Source: Acidobacteriota bacterium
GTDB taxonomy: Bacteria; Acidobacteriota; Vicinamibacteria; Vicinamibacterales; CAVVIG01
Length of the DNA: 64,000 bases
Direction: 5' to 3'
NCBI GenBank assembly: GCA_003222395.1
Contig: QHWB01000030.1
Location: 110,221 to 174,220 of the forward strand
In this document: positions 53,749-61,267 of the stretch, in pieces
Numbering within the stretch: position 1 is the stretch's first letter
How the letters are laid out: every line of letters begins with the position of its first letter
Program-made: the position numbers and the translations under genes
Notes under the pieces: generated by a model
What the model was told of the DNA's origin: nothing
The model's database searches: none
The model's input: the letters and a program-made list of their open reading frames with translations, nothing else

Positions 53749-54010
53749 GCTCGCCTGAAAGGCTCGCGCTACATCGCGGTTCGCTCGCCTGAAAGGCTCG
53801 CGCTACATCGCGGTTCGCTCGCCTGAAAGGCTCGCGCTACGTCGCGGTTCGCTCGCCTGAAAGGCTCGCGCTACGTCGCGGTTCGCTCGCCTGAAAGGCT
53901 CGCGCTACATCGCGGTTCGCTCGCCTGAAGGGCTCGCGCTACGTCGCGGTTTGCTCGCCTGAAAGGCTCGCGCTACATCGCGGTTCGCTCGCCTGAAGGG
54001 CCCGCGCTAC
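53749..54010. repeat. tandem array, 8 x 34 bp
   Basis: Unit TCGCCTGAAAGGCTCGCGCT then ACRTCGCGGTTCGC, starting at 53751 and every 34 bp to 53989. It shares the 22-bp hairpin core of the 43.2-kb array but has a different linker. Intergenic: 340 bp between the amidohydrolase and lutC genes with no coding sequence. No unique spacers. Confidence 0.95.
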
Positions 54011-54054
54011 GCCCGTGGGTCGCGTACGCCGTCGCTGGAGCGCGAGGCTGCGCC

Positions 54055-54079
54055 GTAGCGCGAGCCTTTCAGGCGAGCG
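54055..54079. repeat. inverted single copy capping the 34-bp array
   Basis: GTAGCGCGAGCCTTTCAGGC then GAGCG, opposite in orientation to the array, ending 8 bp before the lutC stop codon. Could pair with an array unit as a hairpin after lutC. Confidence 0.7.
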
Positions 54080-54087
54080 TCCTTATC

Positions 54088-54786
54088 CTATGGTCCAACG
54101 ATCACGATCACTTGTCCTGGTCCGTGAACGCCGAGCGTCAGCGTCAACTCGATGTCGGCCGTGCGGCTCGGGCCGGTGACGACCGTGCAGCAGGCCGCGC
54201 CTGCGATGTCGGCGGCGCGTTCGCGGAAGAACTCGTCCATGGTGTCGCGGAGGTCCGCCTCACTCACGATCGCCAGATGGATCGGCGGCAGCAGCGACGC
54301 GGTCCGCGGCTTCCCCTCGCCCGACAGCAGCACGAGCGATCCCGTTTCGGCAATCGCGCCGTCGCAGCCGGTCACTCCGATCTGTGCGGCCGCCTGCACG
54401 TCGCGCGGACTCGATCCGCGCGCAGCGCCGACGAGCACGCGATCCGCGTCGTACGGAAGCTGACGCGCGTCCCATGCGAGAACCGATCGCGCGCCGACGA
54501 TCGCGTTCACGCGCGCGCGCACGTCGTCGGGTGATGATTCGACGAACGTCTCGACGCCGAGCGCGGCGAGCTCGGCGCGAAACCGTTCGACGAGCTGCCG
54601 TGGCGCGGGCCTTTCAGGGCCGCGAGCCGGCGGCGCTGAAAGGGCCGCCCCACCCTGTTGCGTCGCACCGGGCCGAGCCGTGGCACTGGGCCGAGCAAGC
54701 TCGGCCCCTACGGTTGTCGCAGCGGGTATTTTTGCCGTCCGCTGCGCATGGCGGACGCGATCGAGGATTGCCGTACGCACGCTCAC
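54088..54786 (-). CDS. lutC: LutC/LUD-domain lactate utilisation protein
   Basis: 232 aa. The LUD domain covers about 65-232: VTGCDGAIAETGSLVLLSGEGKPRTASLLPPIHLAIV and the final TLGVHGPGQVIVIVGP. Part of the LutABC complex oxidising L-lactate to pyruvate. GTG start overlaps the lutB stop (GTGA). Residues about 28-62 are Ala/Pro/Arg-rich and contain two facing dispersed palindromes (54601-54652), lengthening the normally short N-terminus. Confidence 0.85.
   Translation of the reverse strand: MSVRTAILDRVRHAQRTAKIPAATTVGAELARPSATARPGATQQGGAALSAPPARGPERPAPRQLVERFRAELAALGVETFVESSPDDVRARVNAIVGARSVLAWDARQLPYDADRVLVGAARGSSPRDVQAAAQIGVTGCDGAIAETGSLVLLSGEGKPRTASLLPPIHLAIVSEADLRDTMDEFFRERAADIAGAACCTVVTGPSRTADIELTLTLGVHGPGQVIVIVGP
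54601..54652. repeat. inverted palindrome pair inside lutC
   Basis: GGCGCGGGCCTTTCAGGGCC (from 54602) and GGCGGCGCTGAAAGGGCCGC (from 54629), in frame. Confidence 0.65.
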
Positions 54787-56192
54787 GAGGCACGCCTTTT
54801 CCGGCGCGCGCGCCACTCGTCCTGAAACGTTCTCGCCGCCGGCGCCGGAAAATCGCGCGACTTCGTCCATCCGCCCGCGAGCCCTGGCAGCGCGCCAATC
54901 CATCCGTTGCGCGCACGGCTTCGAAGCGCGAGGCGGCCGACCCGCGCCATGGCGCGATACAGAGCCGGACGCGATGCAATCCAGCCGAACGCCTTCATGC
55001 CGAGGGCGAGCGACTTCGGCTGCGGATCGTCGGCGACGGCCGCCGCGCGCAGCGCCAGCAGCATGCGCGGGATGTCGAGCCGCACCGGGCAGACGTCGCG
55101 GCACGCGCCGCACAGCGAGCTCGCGTGAGGCAGCTCGCGCCACTCGGTCAGCCCGCGGAGGCCGGGCGTGACGACGGCACCAACCGGACCGGGATACGTA
55201 TCGCCGTACGCATGGCCGCCGATGTTGCGATAGACGGGACAGACGTTCAGACACGCGCCGCAGCGGATGCAGCCGAGGATCTCGGCGGTGTCGCCCGAAA
55301 GGATGCGGCTGCGGCCGTTGTCGAGCAGGACGACGTGCAGTTCGTCCGGGCCGTCGGTTTCGCCCGGCCGCCGCGGCGCGCGCACCATCGTCGTGTAGAC
55401 GGTGATCTTCTGACCGGTGCCCGATCGCGCGAGCACCTTGAGGCAGACGTCGAGGTCGGCCATCGACGCCACGAGCTTCTCGATCCCCATCAGCACGACG
55501 TGGACGCGCGGCATCGTCGTCACCATCCGCCCGTTGCCTTCGTTGGTGACGAGGCAGATCGTGCCGGTGTCGGCGACGCCGAAGTTCGCGCCGCTGATGC
55601 CCATGTCGGCGCGCAGAAACTCCTCGCGCAGCTTCGCGCGCGCCGTCGCCGCCAGCGTCCTGATGTCGTCGGTGTACGGCACGTTCAGCCGCTGTTCCAT
55701 CACGCGGCCGATCTGCTGGCGCGTGAGATGGATGATCGGCGCGATGATGTGCGACGGCCGGTCGTGGCTCAGCTGCACGATGTACTCGCCGAGATCGGTC
55801 TCGACTGGCGTGACGCCCGCGCGCTCGAGCGCCTCGTTCAGGTGCGTCTCCTCGGACACCATCGACTTGCTCTTGACGGCCCGTTCCGTTCTGGTGTGGC
55901 GCGCGATATCGACGACGATGTGATTCGCCTGCTCGGATGTCTCCGCCCAGTGCACCTGCGCGCCGTTCGCGATGAGCTTCGATTCGAATCGTTCGAGCAG
56001 CCCGGACAGGTTCGCAATGGCGTTCATGCGCGCCGCACGTGCCGCGTCGCGCACCGCGTCGGCGTTTTCGAGCGATTCGAATGCGGATGCGCGCCTCGAT
56101 CCCAGCGTGCCCGTGGCACGCGACAGCGCCAGCTGAAGCTGCGCGTCGGCGAGCGCGCCTTCGGCGCGCTCGACGAAGGCGGTCGGCGTCAC
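54783..56192 (-). CDS. lutB: LutB iron-sulfur lactate utilisation protein
   Basis: 469 aa. An N-terminal LUD domain (KSKSMVSEETHLNEALERAG, GVTPVETDLGEYIVQL, DMGISGANFGVADTGTICLVTNEGNGRMVTT) precedes two 4Fe-4S motifs, CIRCGACLNVCPVYRNIGG and LCGACRDVCPV, and a helical tail. It carries electrons from lactate oxidation towards the quinone pool. GTG start overlaps lutA (GTGA). Confidence 0.9.
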   Translation of the reverse strand: MTPTAFVERAEGALADAQLQLALSRATGTLGSRRASAFESLENADAVRDAARAARMNAIANLSGLLERFESKLIANGAQVHWAETSEQANHIVVDIARHTRTERAVKSKSMVSEETHLNEALERAGVTPVETDLGEYIVQLSHDRPSHIIAPIIHLTRQQIGRVMEQRLNVPYTDDIRTLAATARAKLREEFLRADMGISGANFGVADTGTICLVTNEGNGRMVTTMPRVHVVLMGIEKLVASMADLDVCLKVLARSGTGQKITVYTTMVRAPRRPGETDGPDELHVVLLDNGRSRILSGDTAEILGCIRCGACLNVCPVYRNIGGHAYGDTYPGPVGAVVTPGLRGLTEWRELPHASSLCGACRDVCPVRLDIPRMLLALRAAAVADDPQPKSLALGMKAFGWIASRPALYRAMARVGRLALRSRARNGWIGALPGLAGGWTKSRDFPAPAARTFQDEWRARRKRRAS

Positions 56193-56926
56193 CGCGCGGC
56201 CTCGTCGAGGAATTCCGCGATATGCTGCGCGCGCACGTTCGATCCCCGTCGATGGAGGCCGCCGCCGATGTGCAGCAGGCAGCCGAGATCGCAGCTGACC
56301 ACACGATCGGCGCCGGACGCTTCGATGGCGTCCATCTTGCGCGTGAGCATCGCGCTCGAAATGTCGGCGTTCTTCACCGAAAACAACCCGCCGAACCCGC
56401 AGCACTCCTGCTGATCGCGGACGTCAACCGCCGTGGCGCCGTCGACCGACGCGATCAATTCTTTCGGCTGACGATCGACGCCGAGACCGCGGAGGAGGTG
56501 GCACGAGGGGTGATAGGCCACTTTCTCGGGACGACCCTGAGGTTCTCGAAGGGTCGAAGGCCGCCATCCACGTTCCGCAATGAATTGACTGAACTCGCGG
56601 CATCGCGCCGACACGGCGTGAGCGCGCGCGGCCATCGCGGCGTCCTCTTCGAACAGCCGCTCGTACTGGTGCACGATCATGTCGGCGCACGAGCCGGACG
56701 GGATGACGATGGGGCCCGTCGTGCGTTCGAGCGCGCCGATCGTGTGGCGCGCAACCTGGCGCGCTTCGGCGTGGAATCCCGCGTTGAACGCCGGCTGGCC
56801 GCAGCAGGTCTGATCCGGCGGGACTTCGACATCGCATCCGAGCCGCTCGAGCACGCGAACGGCCGCCATCGCGACCTCGGGGGCCACCTCGTTGGCCAGG
56901 CAGGTATGAAACAGTTGGACCGTCAT
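56189..56926 (-). CDS. lutA: LutA, CCG-domain (heterodisulfide-reductase-like) subunit
   Basis: 245 aa. Two CCG domains: QLFHTCLANEV with TCCGQPAFNAGF, and YHPSCHLLRGL with QECCGFGGLFSVKN. It matches the glycolate-oxidase F-like subunit of LutABC. Between FIAERGW and KVAYHPSC a short insert PSTLREPQGRPE is encoded by a repeat word (56535-56554). ATGA overlap with the dehydrogenase gene upstream shows that Lut is transcribed with the fucose pathway, whose end products include L-lactate. Confidence 0.88.
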   Translation of the reverse strand: MTVQLFHTCLANEVAPEVAMAAVRVLERLGCDVEVPPDQTCCGQPAFNAGFHAEARQVARHTIGALERTTGPIVIPSGSCADMIVHQYERLFEEDAAMAARAHAVSARCREFSQFIAERGWRPSTLREPQGRPEKVAYHPSCHLLRGLGVDRQPKELIASVDGATAVDVRDQQECCGFGGLFSVKNADISSAMLTRKMDAIEASGADRVVSCDLGCLLHIGGGLHRRGSNVRAQHIAEFLDEAAR

Positions 56927-57978
56927 ACGGCTGGCACCGGCGTCGAGCCGGCGGCGCTCGACGTGTAGCACGCTTCCACGACCGCCATCGTCTTGATGGC
57001 GTCCTCGACGGGCGAGACGAGCGCTCGATCCTCACCGCTGAGGAACCGCTGGAGATTCGACATCGGTCCTTCGAACGCTTCCGTGAACCACGAGCCGCGC
57101 AACGGCACCGGCTCCCACCCGCCGCCGTCGAGCGCCACCTCGAGCGAGTCGGGGGGACCCGCAGGATAGTCGAGATTGACGCCGAGCGTCAGCACCGCGG
57201 CGCCGCCGGTCCCTTCGATCTTCAGCATCGAGGCGCGATGACGCGAATCATGTCGATGTGTGTGATTGAGCGTGAGCGAGCAGCGGATCCGATCGCCGTA
57301 ATCGACGACGATCGAGCTGCGCGTGTCGCGAAATGGCGTGAGCCGGGGATGTGCGACGGCGCGGCACATCACGCCGCGCGGCTCGCCGGCGAGAAAGCGG
57401 ATCGCATCGAGATAGTGGATCGAATGGTAGAGAACTTCGAGCCTCGGCGCGCGCTCGAGAAACGACCACTGTTCCCATGGCTGGCGATCGACGACGCGGA
57501 CCTCGATGTCGGTGAGCTCGCCAAGCTGGTTGCTCGCGATCAGATCCGCGAGCGCGATGACGTTCGGGCTGAACCGCAGCTGAAAGTTCACGGCAGCGAC
57601 GAGCCGCCGCTCGCGGGACACCTCGAGAATCCGCCCGGCCGTCGCGAGATCCTCGCCCATCGGTTTCTGAATCAGCACTGCGGCGCCCTGCGGCAGCCGG
57701 CACAGCACGCTCAGGATCTGATCGCCGGGCACCGCGACGTCGAAGACGACGCCGCGCGACGCGCACGCTTCATCGAGCGTTGGGAAGACCGTGGAGACGC
57801 CGAACTCGCGGGCGGTCGCTTCGGACGCCTCCGGCCGAATGTCGAACACACCGGCAACGGGGAATGCGAGACGCCGATACGACGGCAGATGCGCGGTCCG
57901 CACGATGGCGCCGGCGCCGACGACGACGATGGGACGCGGACGCGAGGGAAGGGGCCAGGCCTGCCGAAGCTGGATCAT
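56923..57978 (-). CDS. Gfo/Idh/MocA-family dehydrogenase
   Basis: 351 aa. A Rossmann start (PIVVVGAGAIVRTAHLPSYRR), then the EKP-like IQKPMGEDLATAGRIL (QKP replaces EKP) and a barrel-like C-domain with VLYHSIHYLDAIRFLAGEP. NAD(P)-dependent sugar oxidoreductase. No aldo-keto reductase or other L-fucose dehydrogenase is seen in the cluster, so this gene is the best candidate for oxidising L-fucose to its lactone. ATGA overlaps on both sides. Confidence 0.78.
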   Translation of the reverse strand: MIQLRQAWPLPSRPRPIVVVGAGAIVRTAHLPSYRRLAFPVAGVFDIRPEASEATAREFGVSTVFPTLDEACASRGVVFDVAVPGDQILSVLCRLPQGAAVLIQKPMGEDLATAGRILEVSRERRLVAAVNFQLRFSPNVIALADLIASNQLGELTDIEVRVVDRQPWEQWSFLERAPRLEVLYHSIHYLDAIRFLAGEPRGVMCRAVAHPRLTPFRDTRSSIVVDYGDRIRCSLTLNHTHRHDSRHRASMLKIEGTGGAAVLTLGVNLDYPAGPPDSLEVALDGGGWEPVPLRGSWFTEAFEGPMSNLQRFLSGEDRALVSPVEDAIKTMAVVEACYTSSAAGSTPVPAV

Positions 57979-58334
57979 CCCGCGACCACCGGTTCCTCTT
58001 CGGTGAGATGGAACACAGGCTCCATCCGCGCCCACCATTCGCCGGGACGCGCGTCCGCCGGAGGCTCCTGCAGCGATTTCATCAGCCGCTCCCACTCGGC
58101 GACACGAGCGCTCGACGCCTGATGGTTCGCGAAGACGCGCGCGAGGTCGAGGCCGTCGGCGAGATCGACGACCATCACCGCCGTGCGCCCGAGCAGATGA
58201 ATGTCCATCCGCCTGACGCCGGCGCGGCGCAGGCTCGCTACGACTTCGGGCCAGACCCTGCGATGATGATCGCGATACGCGGCAATGGCGGCGGGATCGT
58301 TCCGAAGGTTCACGGTGAGGACGTGTCGGTTCAT
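57975..58334 (-). CDS. L-rhamnose/L-fucose mutarotase (RhaM-like)
   Basis: 119 aa ferredoxin-like protein: VNLRNDPAAIAAYRDHHRRVWPEVVASLRRAGVRRMDIHLLG, then RTAVMVVDLADGLD and a WERLMKSLQEP end, as in the L-rhamnose mutarotase family. It interconverts anomers of a 6-deoxy-L-sugar. In this operon L-fucose is the likely sugar. Overlaps both neighbours by ATGA. Confidence 0.85.
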   Translation of the reverse strand: MNRHVLTVNLRNDPAAIAAYRDHHRRVWPEVVASLRRAGVRRMDIHLLGRTAVMVVDLADGLDLARVFANHQASSARVAEWERLMKSLQEPPADARPGEWWARMEPVFHLTEEEPVVAG

Positions 58335-59188
58335 GCGTGCGTGACCACTCTCTGGCACGATTCGCCCAGTCGATCGATGCCGAGCGCCACGACGTCGCCT
58401 GCCTTGAGATAGACCGGTGATGGCTTCATGCCCAGGCCGACGCCCGCCGGCGTGCCGGTGCTGATCACGTCGCCGGGCAGCAGCGTCATGAACTGACTGA
58501 TATAGCTGACGAGCGTCGGCACGTCGAAGATCATGTTCGCAGTCGTGCTGTTCTGCCGCATCCCGCCGTTCACCGACAGCCAGATGCGCAGCGAATGCGG
58601 ATCGGGAATCTCGTCGGCCGTCGCGAGAAACGGACCGATGGGCGCGAACGTGTCGGCGCTCTTCCCCTTCACCCACTGCCCTCCGCGCTCGAGCTGAAAC
58701 GCGCGCTCCGAGTAATCGTTGTGGATCATGTACCCGGCCACGCGCGCCGCCGCCTCTTCGCGCGCCACGTAGGTCGCGCGGCCGGCGATCACGACCGCGA
58801 GCTCGACTTCCCAATCCAGCTTGGCGCCGCCGCGCGGGATGACGACCGCGTCGTTCGGACCGGCGAGCGAAGACGTCGCCTTCGAGAAGATGACCGGCTC
58901 TCTGGGAATCTCCGCGTCCGTTTCCGCCGCGTGATCACGATAGTTCAACCCGATGCAGATCATCTTGCTCGGCCGTCCGATCGGCGGCCCGAGCCGCGTG
59001 TTCGCAGACACGTCCGGCGCGCGAGACGCTTCGCGCTCCGCCCACGCGCGCAGCCGCTGCAGTCCGCCGCTGCCGAAGAAGCGCTCGTCGTAATCTTCGC
59101 CGAACGCCGATGCGTCGACCAGACGGCCGCCGGCGAGCTGCAGCCCCGGCCGCTCGCGTCCGGATTCGCCGAACCGAATCAGCTTCAC
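58331..59188 (-). CDS. FAH-family hydrolase, probable 2,4-diketo-3-deoxy-L-fuconate hydrolase
   Basis: 285 aa fumarylacetoacetase fold: KMICIGLNYRDHAAET, EPVIFSKATSSLAGPNDAVVIP, LDWEVELAVVIAG (metal Glu pair), GYMIHNDYSERAFQ and GDVISTGTPAGVGLG. It would split the diketo acid to pyruvate and L-lactate, the last fucose step. GTG at 59188 overlaps the SDR stop. The next genes include lutABC, which can use the L-lactate. Confidence 0.87.
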   Translation of the reverse strand: MKLIRFGESGRERPGLQLAGGRLVDASAFGEDYDERFFGSGGLQRLRAWAEREASRAPDVSANTRLGPPIGRPSKMICIGLNYRDHAAETDAEIPREPVIFSKATSSLAGPNDAVVIPRGGAKLDWEVELAVVIAGRATYVAREEAAARVAGYMIHNDYSERAFQLERGGQWVKGKSADTFAPIGPFLATADEIPDPHSLRIWLSVNGGMRQNSTTANMIFDVPTLVSYISQFMTLLPGDVISTGTPAGVGLGMKPSPVYLKAGDVVALGIDRLGESCQRVVTHA

Positions 59189-59955
59189 GAGACGAGCACG
59201 CCGCCGTCGATCGGGTACGCCTGGCCCGTGACGAACGAGGCTTCGTCGGAGCACAAATACAGCGCGAGGTACGCGACTTCCTCCGGCGTGCCCATGCGGC
59301 CAATCGGTTGATAGGCCGACAACTGCGCCAGCACGTCCTGCTCGCGGCCCGCGTAATGGCGCGCCACGTACTGGTCGACGAACGGCGTGTGCACGCGCGC
59401 CGGACAGATGCAGTTGCAGCGAATCTTGTGCTTCACGTAATCGATCGCGATCGACATCGTCATGGTGTGCACGGCGCCTTTGGTCATCGAATACGCGAAG
59501 CGCTCGGGGATGCCGACGAGCGACGCGATCGACGCCATGTTGAGAATCACCCCGCCCCCCTGCCGCACCATCATCGGCACCGCCGCCCGCGCGCAGAAGA
59601 AGATGCCCTTCACGTTCACGGCGTACAGTCGATCGAAATCGGCCTCGGACGTCCGCTCGATCGTACCCACGTGCGCGATGCCGGCGTTGTTGACGAGGAT
59701 GTCGACGCGTCCGCTGTCCGACGCGACGGCCTCGAAGAGCCGCGCGACCGCGTCGGCGTTCGACACGTCGCAGACAAACGCTTCGGCGCGTCCGCCGTCA
59801 TGCGCGATCGCGTCGGCGGTCCGCCGCGCCGCCGCATCGTCGACGTCGACGACGGCGACGCGCGCCTGCTGGCGGCCGAAGAGCGCCGCGATCGCCGCGC
59901 CGATGCCCGATCCCGCGCCGGTGACGACGGCGACCTTGTCCGTCAGCAGGAACAC
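59185..59955 (-). CDS. SDR-family dehydrogenase, probable 2-keto-3-deoxy-L-fuconate dehydrogenase
   Basis: 256 aa. TGAGSGIGAAIA (cofactor), NNAGIAHVG, the Ser in LNMASIASLVG, and Tyr/Lys in RFAYSMTKGAV. The CNCICPARVHTPFVDQYV segment is characteristic of the L-fuconate-pathway SDRs. Oxidises C4 of 2-keto-3-deoxy-L-fuconate with NAD. GTG start. First gene of the fucose operon, 23 bp from a promoter block identical to that of the TonB receptor. Confidence 0.87.
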   Translation of the reverse strand: MFLLTDKVAVVTGAGSGIGAAIAALFGRQQARVAVVDVDDAAARRTADAIAHDGGRAEAFVCDVSNADAVARLFEAVASDSGRVDILVNNAGIAHVGTIERTSEADFDRLYAVNVKGIFFCARAAVPMMVRQGGGVILNMASIASLVGIPERFAYSMTKGAVHTMTMSIAIDYVKHKIRCNCICPARVHTPFVDQYVARHYAGREQDVLAQLSAYQPIGRMGTPEEVAYLALYLCSDEASFVTGQAYPIDGGVLVS

Positions 59956-59977
59956 CGAGGATCCCCGGCGCCTGAAG

Positions 59978-60002
59978 TACTATACTTTACCGGTAAAGTC
60001 AA
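59978..60002 (-). promoter_or_regulatory. fucose operon promoter with LacI-type operator O3
   Basis: On the minus strand TTGACT and the palindrome ACTTTACCGGTAAAGT (59984-59999, perfect), followed by ATAGTA. Matches 24/25 bases of 12118-12142. The divergent galM gene starts 68 nt away and may be co-regulated. Confidence 0.78.
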
Positions 60003-60069
60003 CGGAGTTTCGGCATTTCTTGTGTTACCATGCGCCGCATGACGAACACCGATCTCCTGCGGCGGTGAC

Positions 60070-61194
60070 ATGGCGCCCGCCCTCGTTCTCCTCGTCGCGA
60101 TGGCCGCCACCGTAACGCGCGCGCCGTTCGGCAAGATGCCCGACGGCGCCACCGTCGATATCTACACGCTCACCAACATCCACGGCATGGAAGCGCGCAT
60201 CATGACGTACGGCGCCGTGGTCGTGTCTCTGAAGACGCCCGATCGCAGCGGCCGCCTCGACGACGTCGTCCTCGGCTTCGACAACTTCGAAGACTATCTG
60301 ACGCGATCGCGCTTCTTCGGTGCGGTGGCAGGCCGTTATGCGAACCGCATCGGCAACGCGCGGTTCAGCCTCGACGGCACGACCTACGAGCTCGCCGCGA
60401 ACAACGGGAAGAATCATCTGCACGGCGGCCGCAGAGGCTTCGACAAAGTGGTGTGGAAAGGCGAGCCGATCGATCGCGGCGGCGATGTCGGCGTGGCGCT
60501 CACCTACGTGAGCGCAGACGGCGAAGAAGGATATCCGGGGACGCTGAACGTCGCCGTGACGTATACGCTCACGCCGCGCGACGAGCTGATCGTCGATTAC
60601 CGGGCGACGACCGACAAGGCTACGCCGATCAACCTGACGAACCACAGCTACTTCAACCTCGCAGGCGAAGGACGCGGCGACATCCTGCGGCATCTGCTGA
60701 CAATCGAGGCCGACCGCTACACGCCGACGGACGACACGCAGATCCCGACGGGCGAGATCGCGCCGGTGGCAGCAACGCCGTTCGACTTTCGCAAGCCGAC
60801 TCCGATCGGCGCGCGCATCGATGCCGACCACGAACAGATTCGCCGCGGCAAGGGGTACGACCACAACTTCGTCCTCAACGGTGGCGCGAAGGCTTCAGCC
60901 GAGCGAGGTTCGACGCCGACGCCGTATCACGCCGCCCGCGTTGTCGATCCCTCGAGCGGCCGCGCGATGGACGTTCTGACGACGGAGCCGGGCGTCCAGC
61001 TGTACACAGGCAACAACCTCGATGGATCGGCGGTCGGCAAGAGCGGTCACGCGTACGGAAAACGCAGCGCGCTCTGCCTCGAGACGCAGCACTTTCCCGA
61101 TTCGCCGAACCATCCGAATTTCCCATCGACGATCGTTCGACCGGGTACAACGTTCGCGTCGAGAACGGTCTTCGCCTTCAGCGTCACCCGCTAG
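60070..61194 (+). CDS. galM: aldose 1-epimerase (mutarotase), exported
   Basis: 374 aa. A short signal peptide (about 1-17) precedes the GalM beta-sandwich: AGRYANRIGNARFSLDG, NNGKNHLHGGRRGFDK (catalytic His), TNHSYFNLAGEG (second His) and the GVQLYTGNNLDG end, with CLETQHFPDSPNHP carrying the Glu. Residues near GGAKASAERGSTPTPYHAA contain a palindrome-derived insert (60881-60905). Interconverts galactose/glucose anomers, here probably in the periplasm. Divergent from the fucose operon, sharing its operator. Confidence 0.87.
   Translation: MAPALVLLVAMAATVTRAPFGKMPDGATVDIYTLTNIHGMEARIMTYGAVVVSLKTPDRSGRLDDVVLGFDNFEDYLTRSRFFGAVAGRYANRIGNARFSLDGTTYELAANNGKNHLHGGRRGFDKVVWKGEPIDRGGDVGVALTYVSADGEEGYPGTLNVAVTYTLTPRDELIVDYRATTDKATPINLTNHSYFNLAGEGRGDILRHLLTIEADRYTPTDDTQIPTGEIAPVAATPFDFRKPTPIGARIDADHEQIRRGKGYDHNFVLNGGAKASAERGSTPTPYHAARVVDPSSGRAMDVLTTEPGVQLYTGNNLDGSAVGKSGHAYGKRSALCLETQHFPDSPNHPNFPSTIVRPGTTFASRTVFAFSVTR
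60881..60905. repeat. dispersed palindrome inside galM
   Basis: GTGGCGCGAAGGCTTCAGCC then GAGCG, in frame in a surface loop. Confidence 0.6.
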
Positions 61195-61267
61195 TGACCG
61201 GCACGACACGGTCTACCGCTCCAGGGGATGGCAGCACTAGAATGGGCGTCTCATCTCAGGTGGGCGT

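Noticed and set aside
53749-54010. CRISPR array
   Set aside because: Eight 34-bp units follow without spacers; the only variation is single-base.
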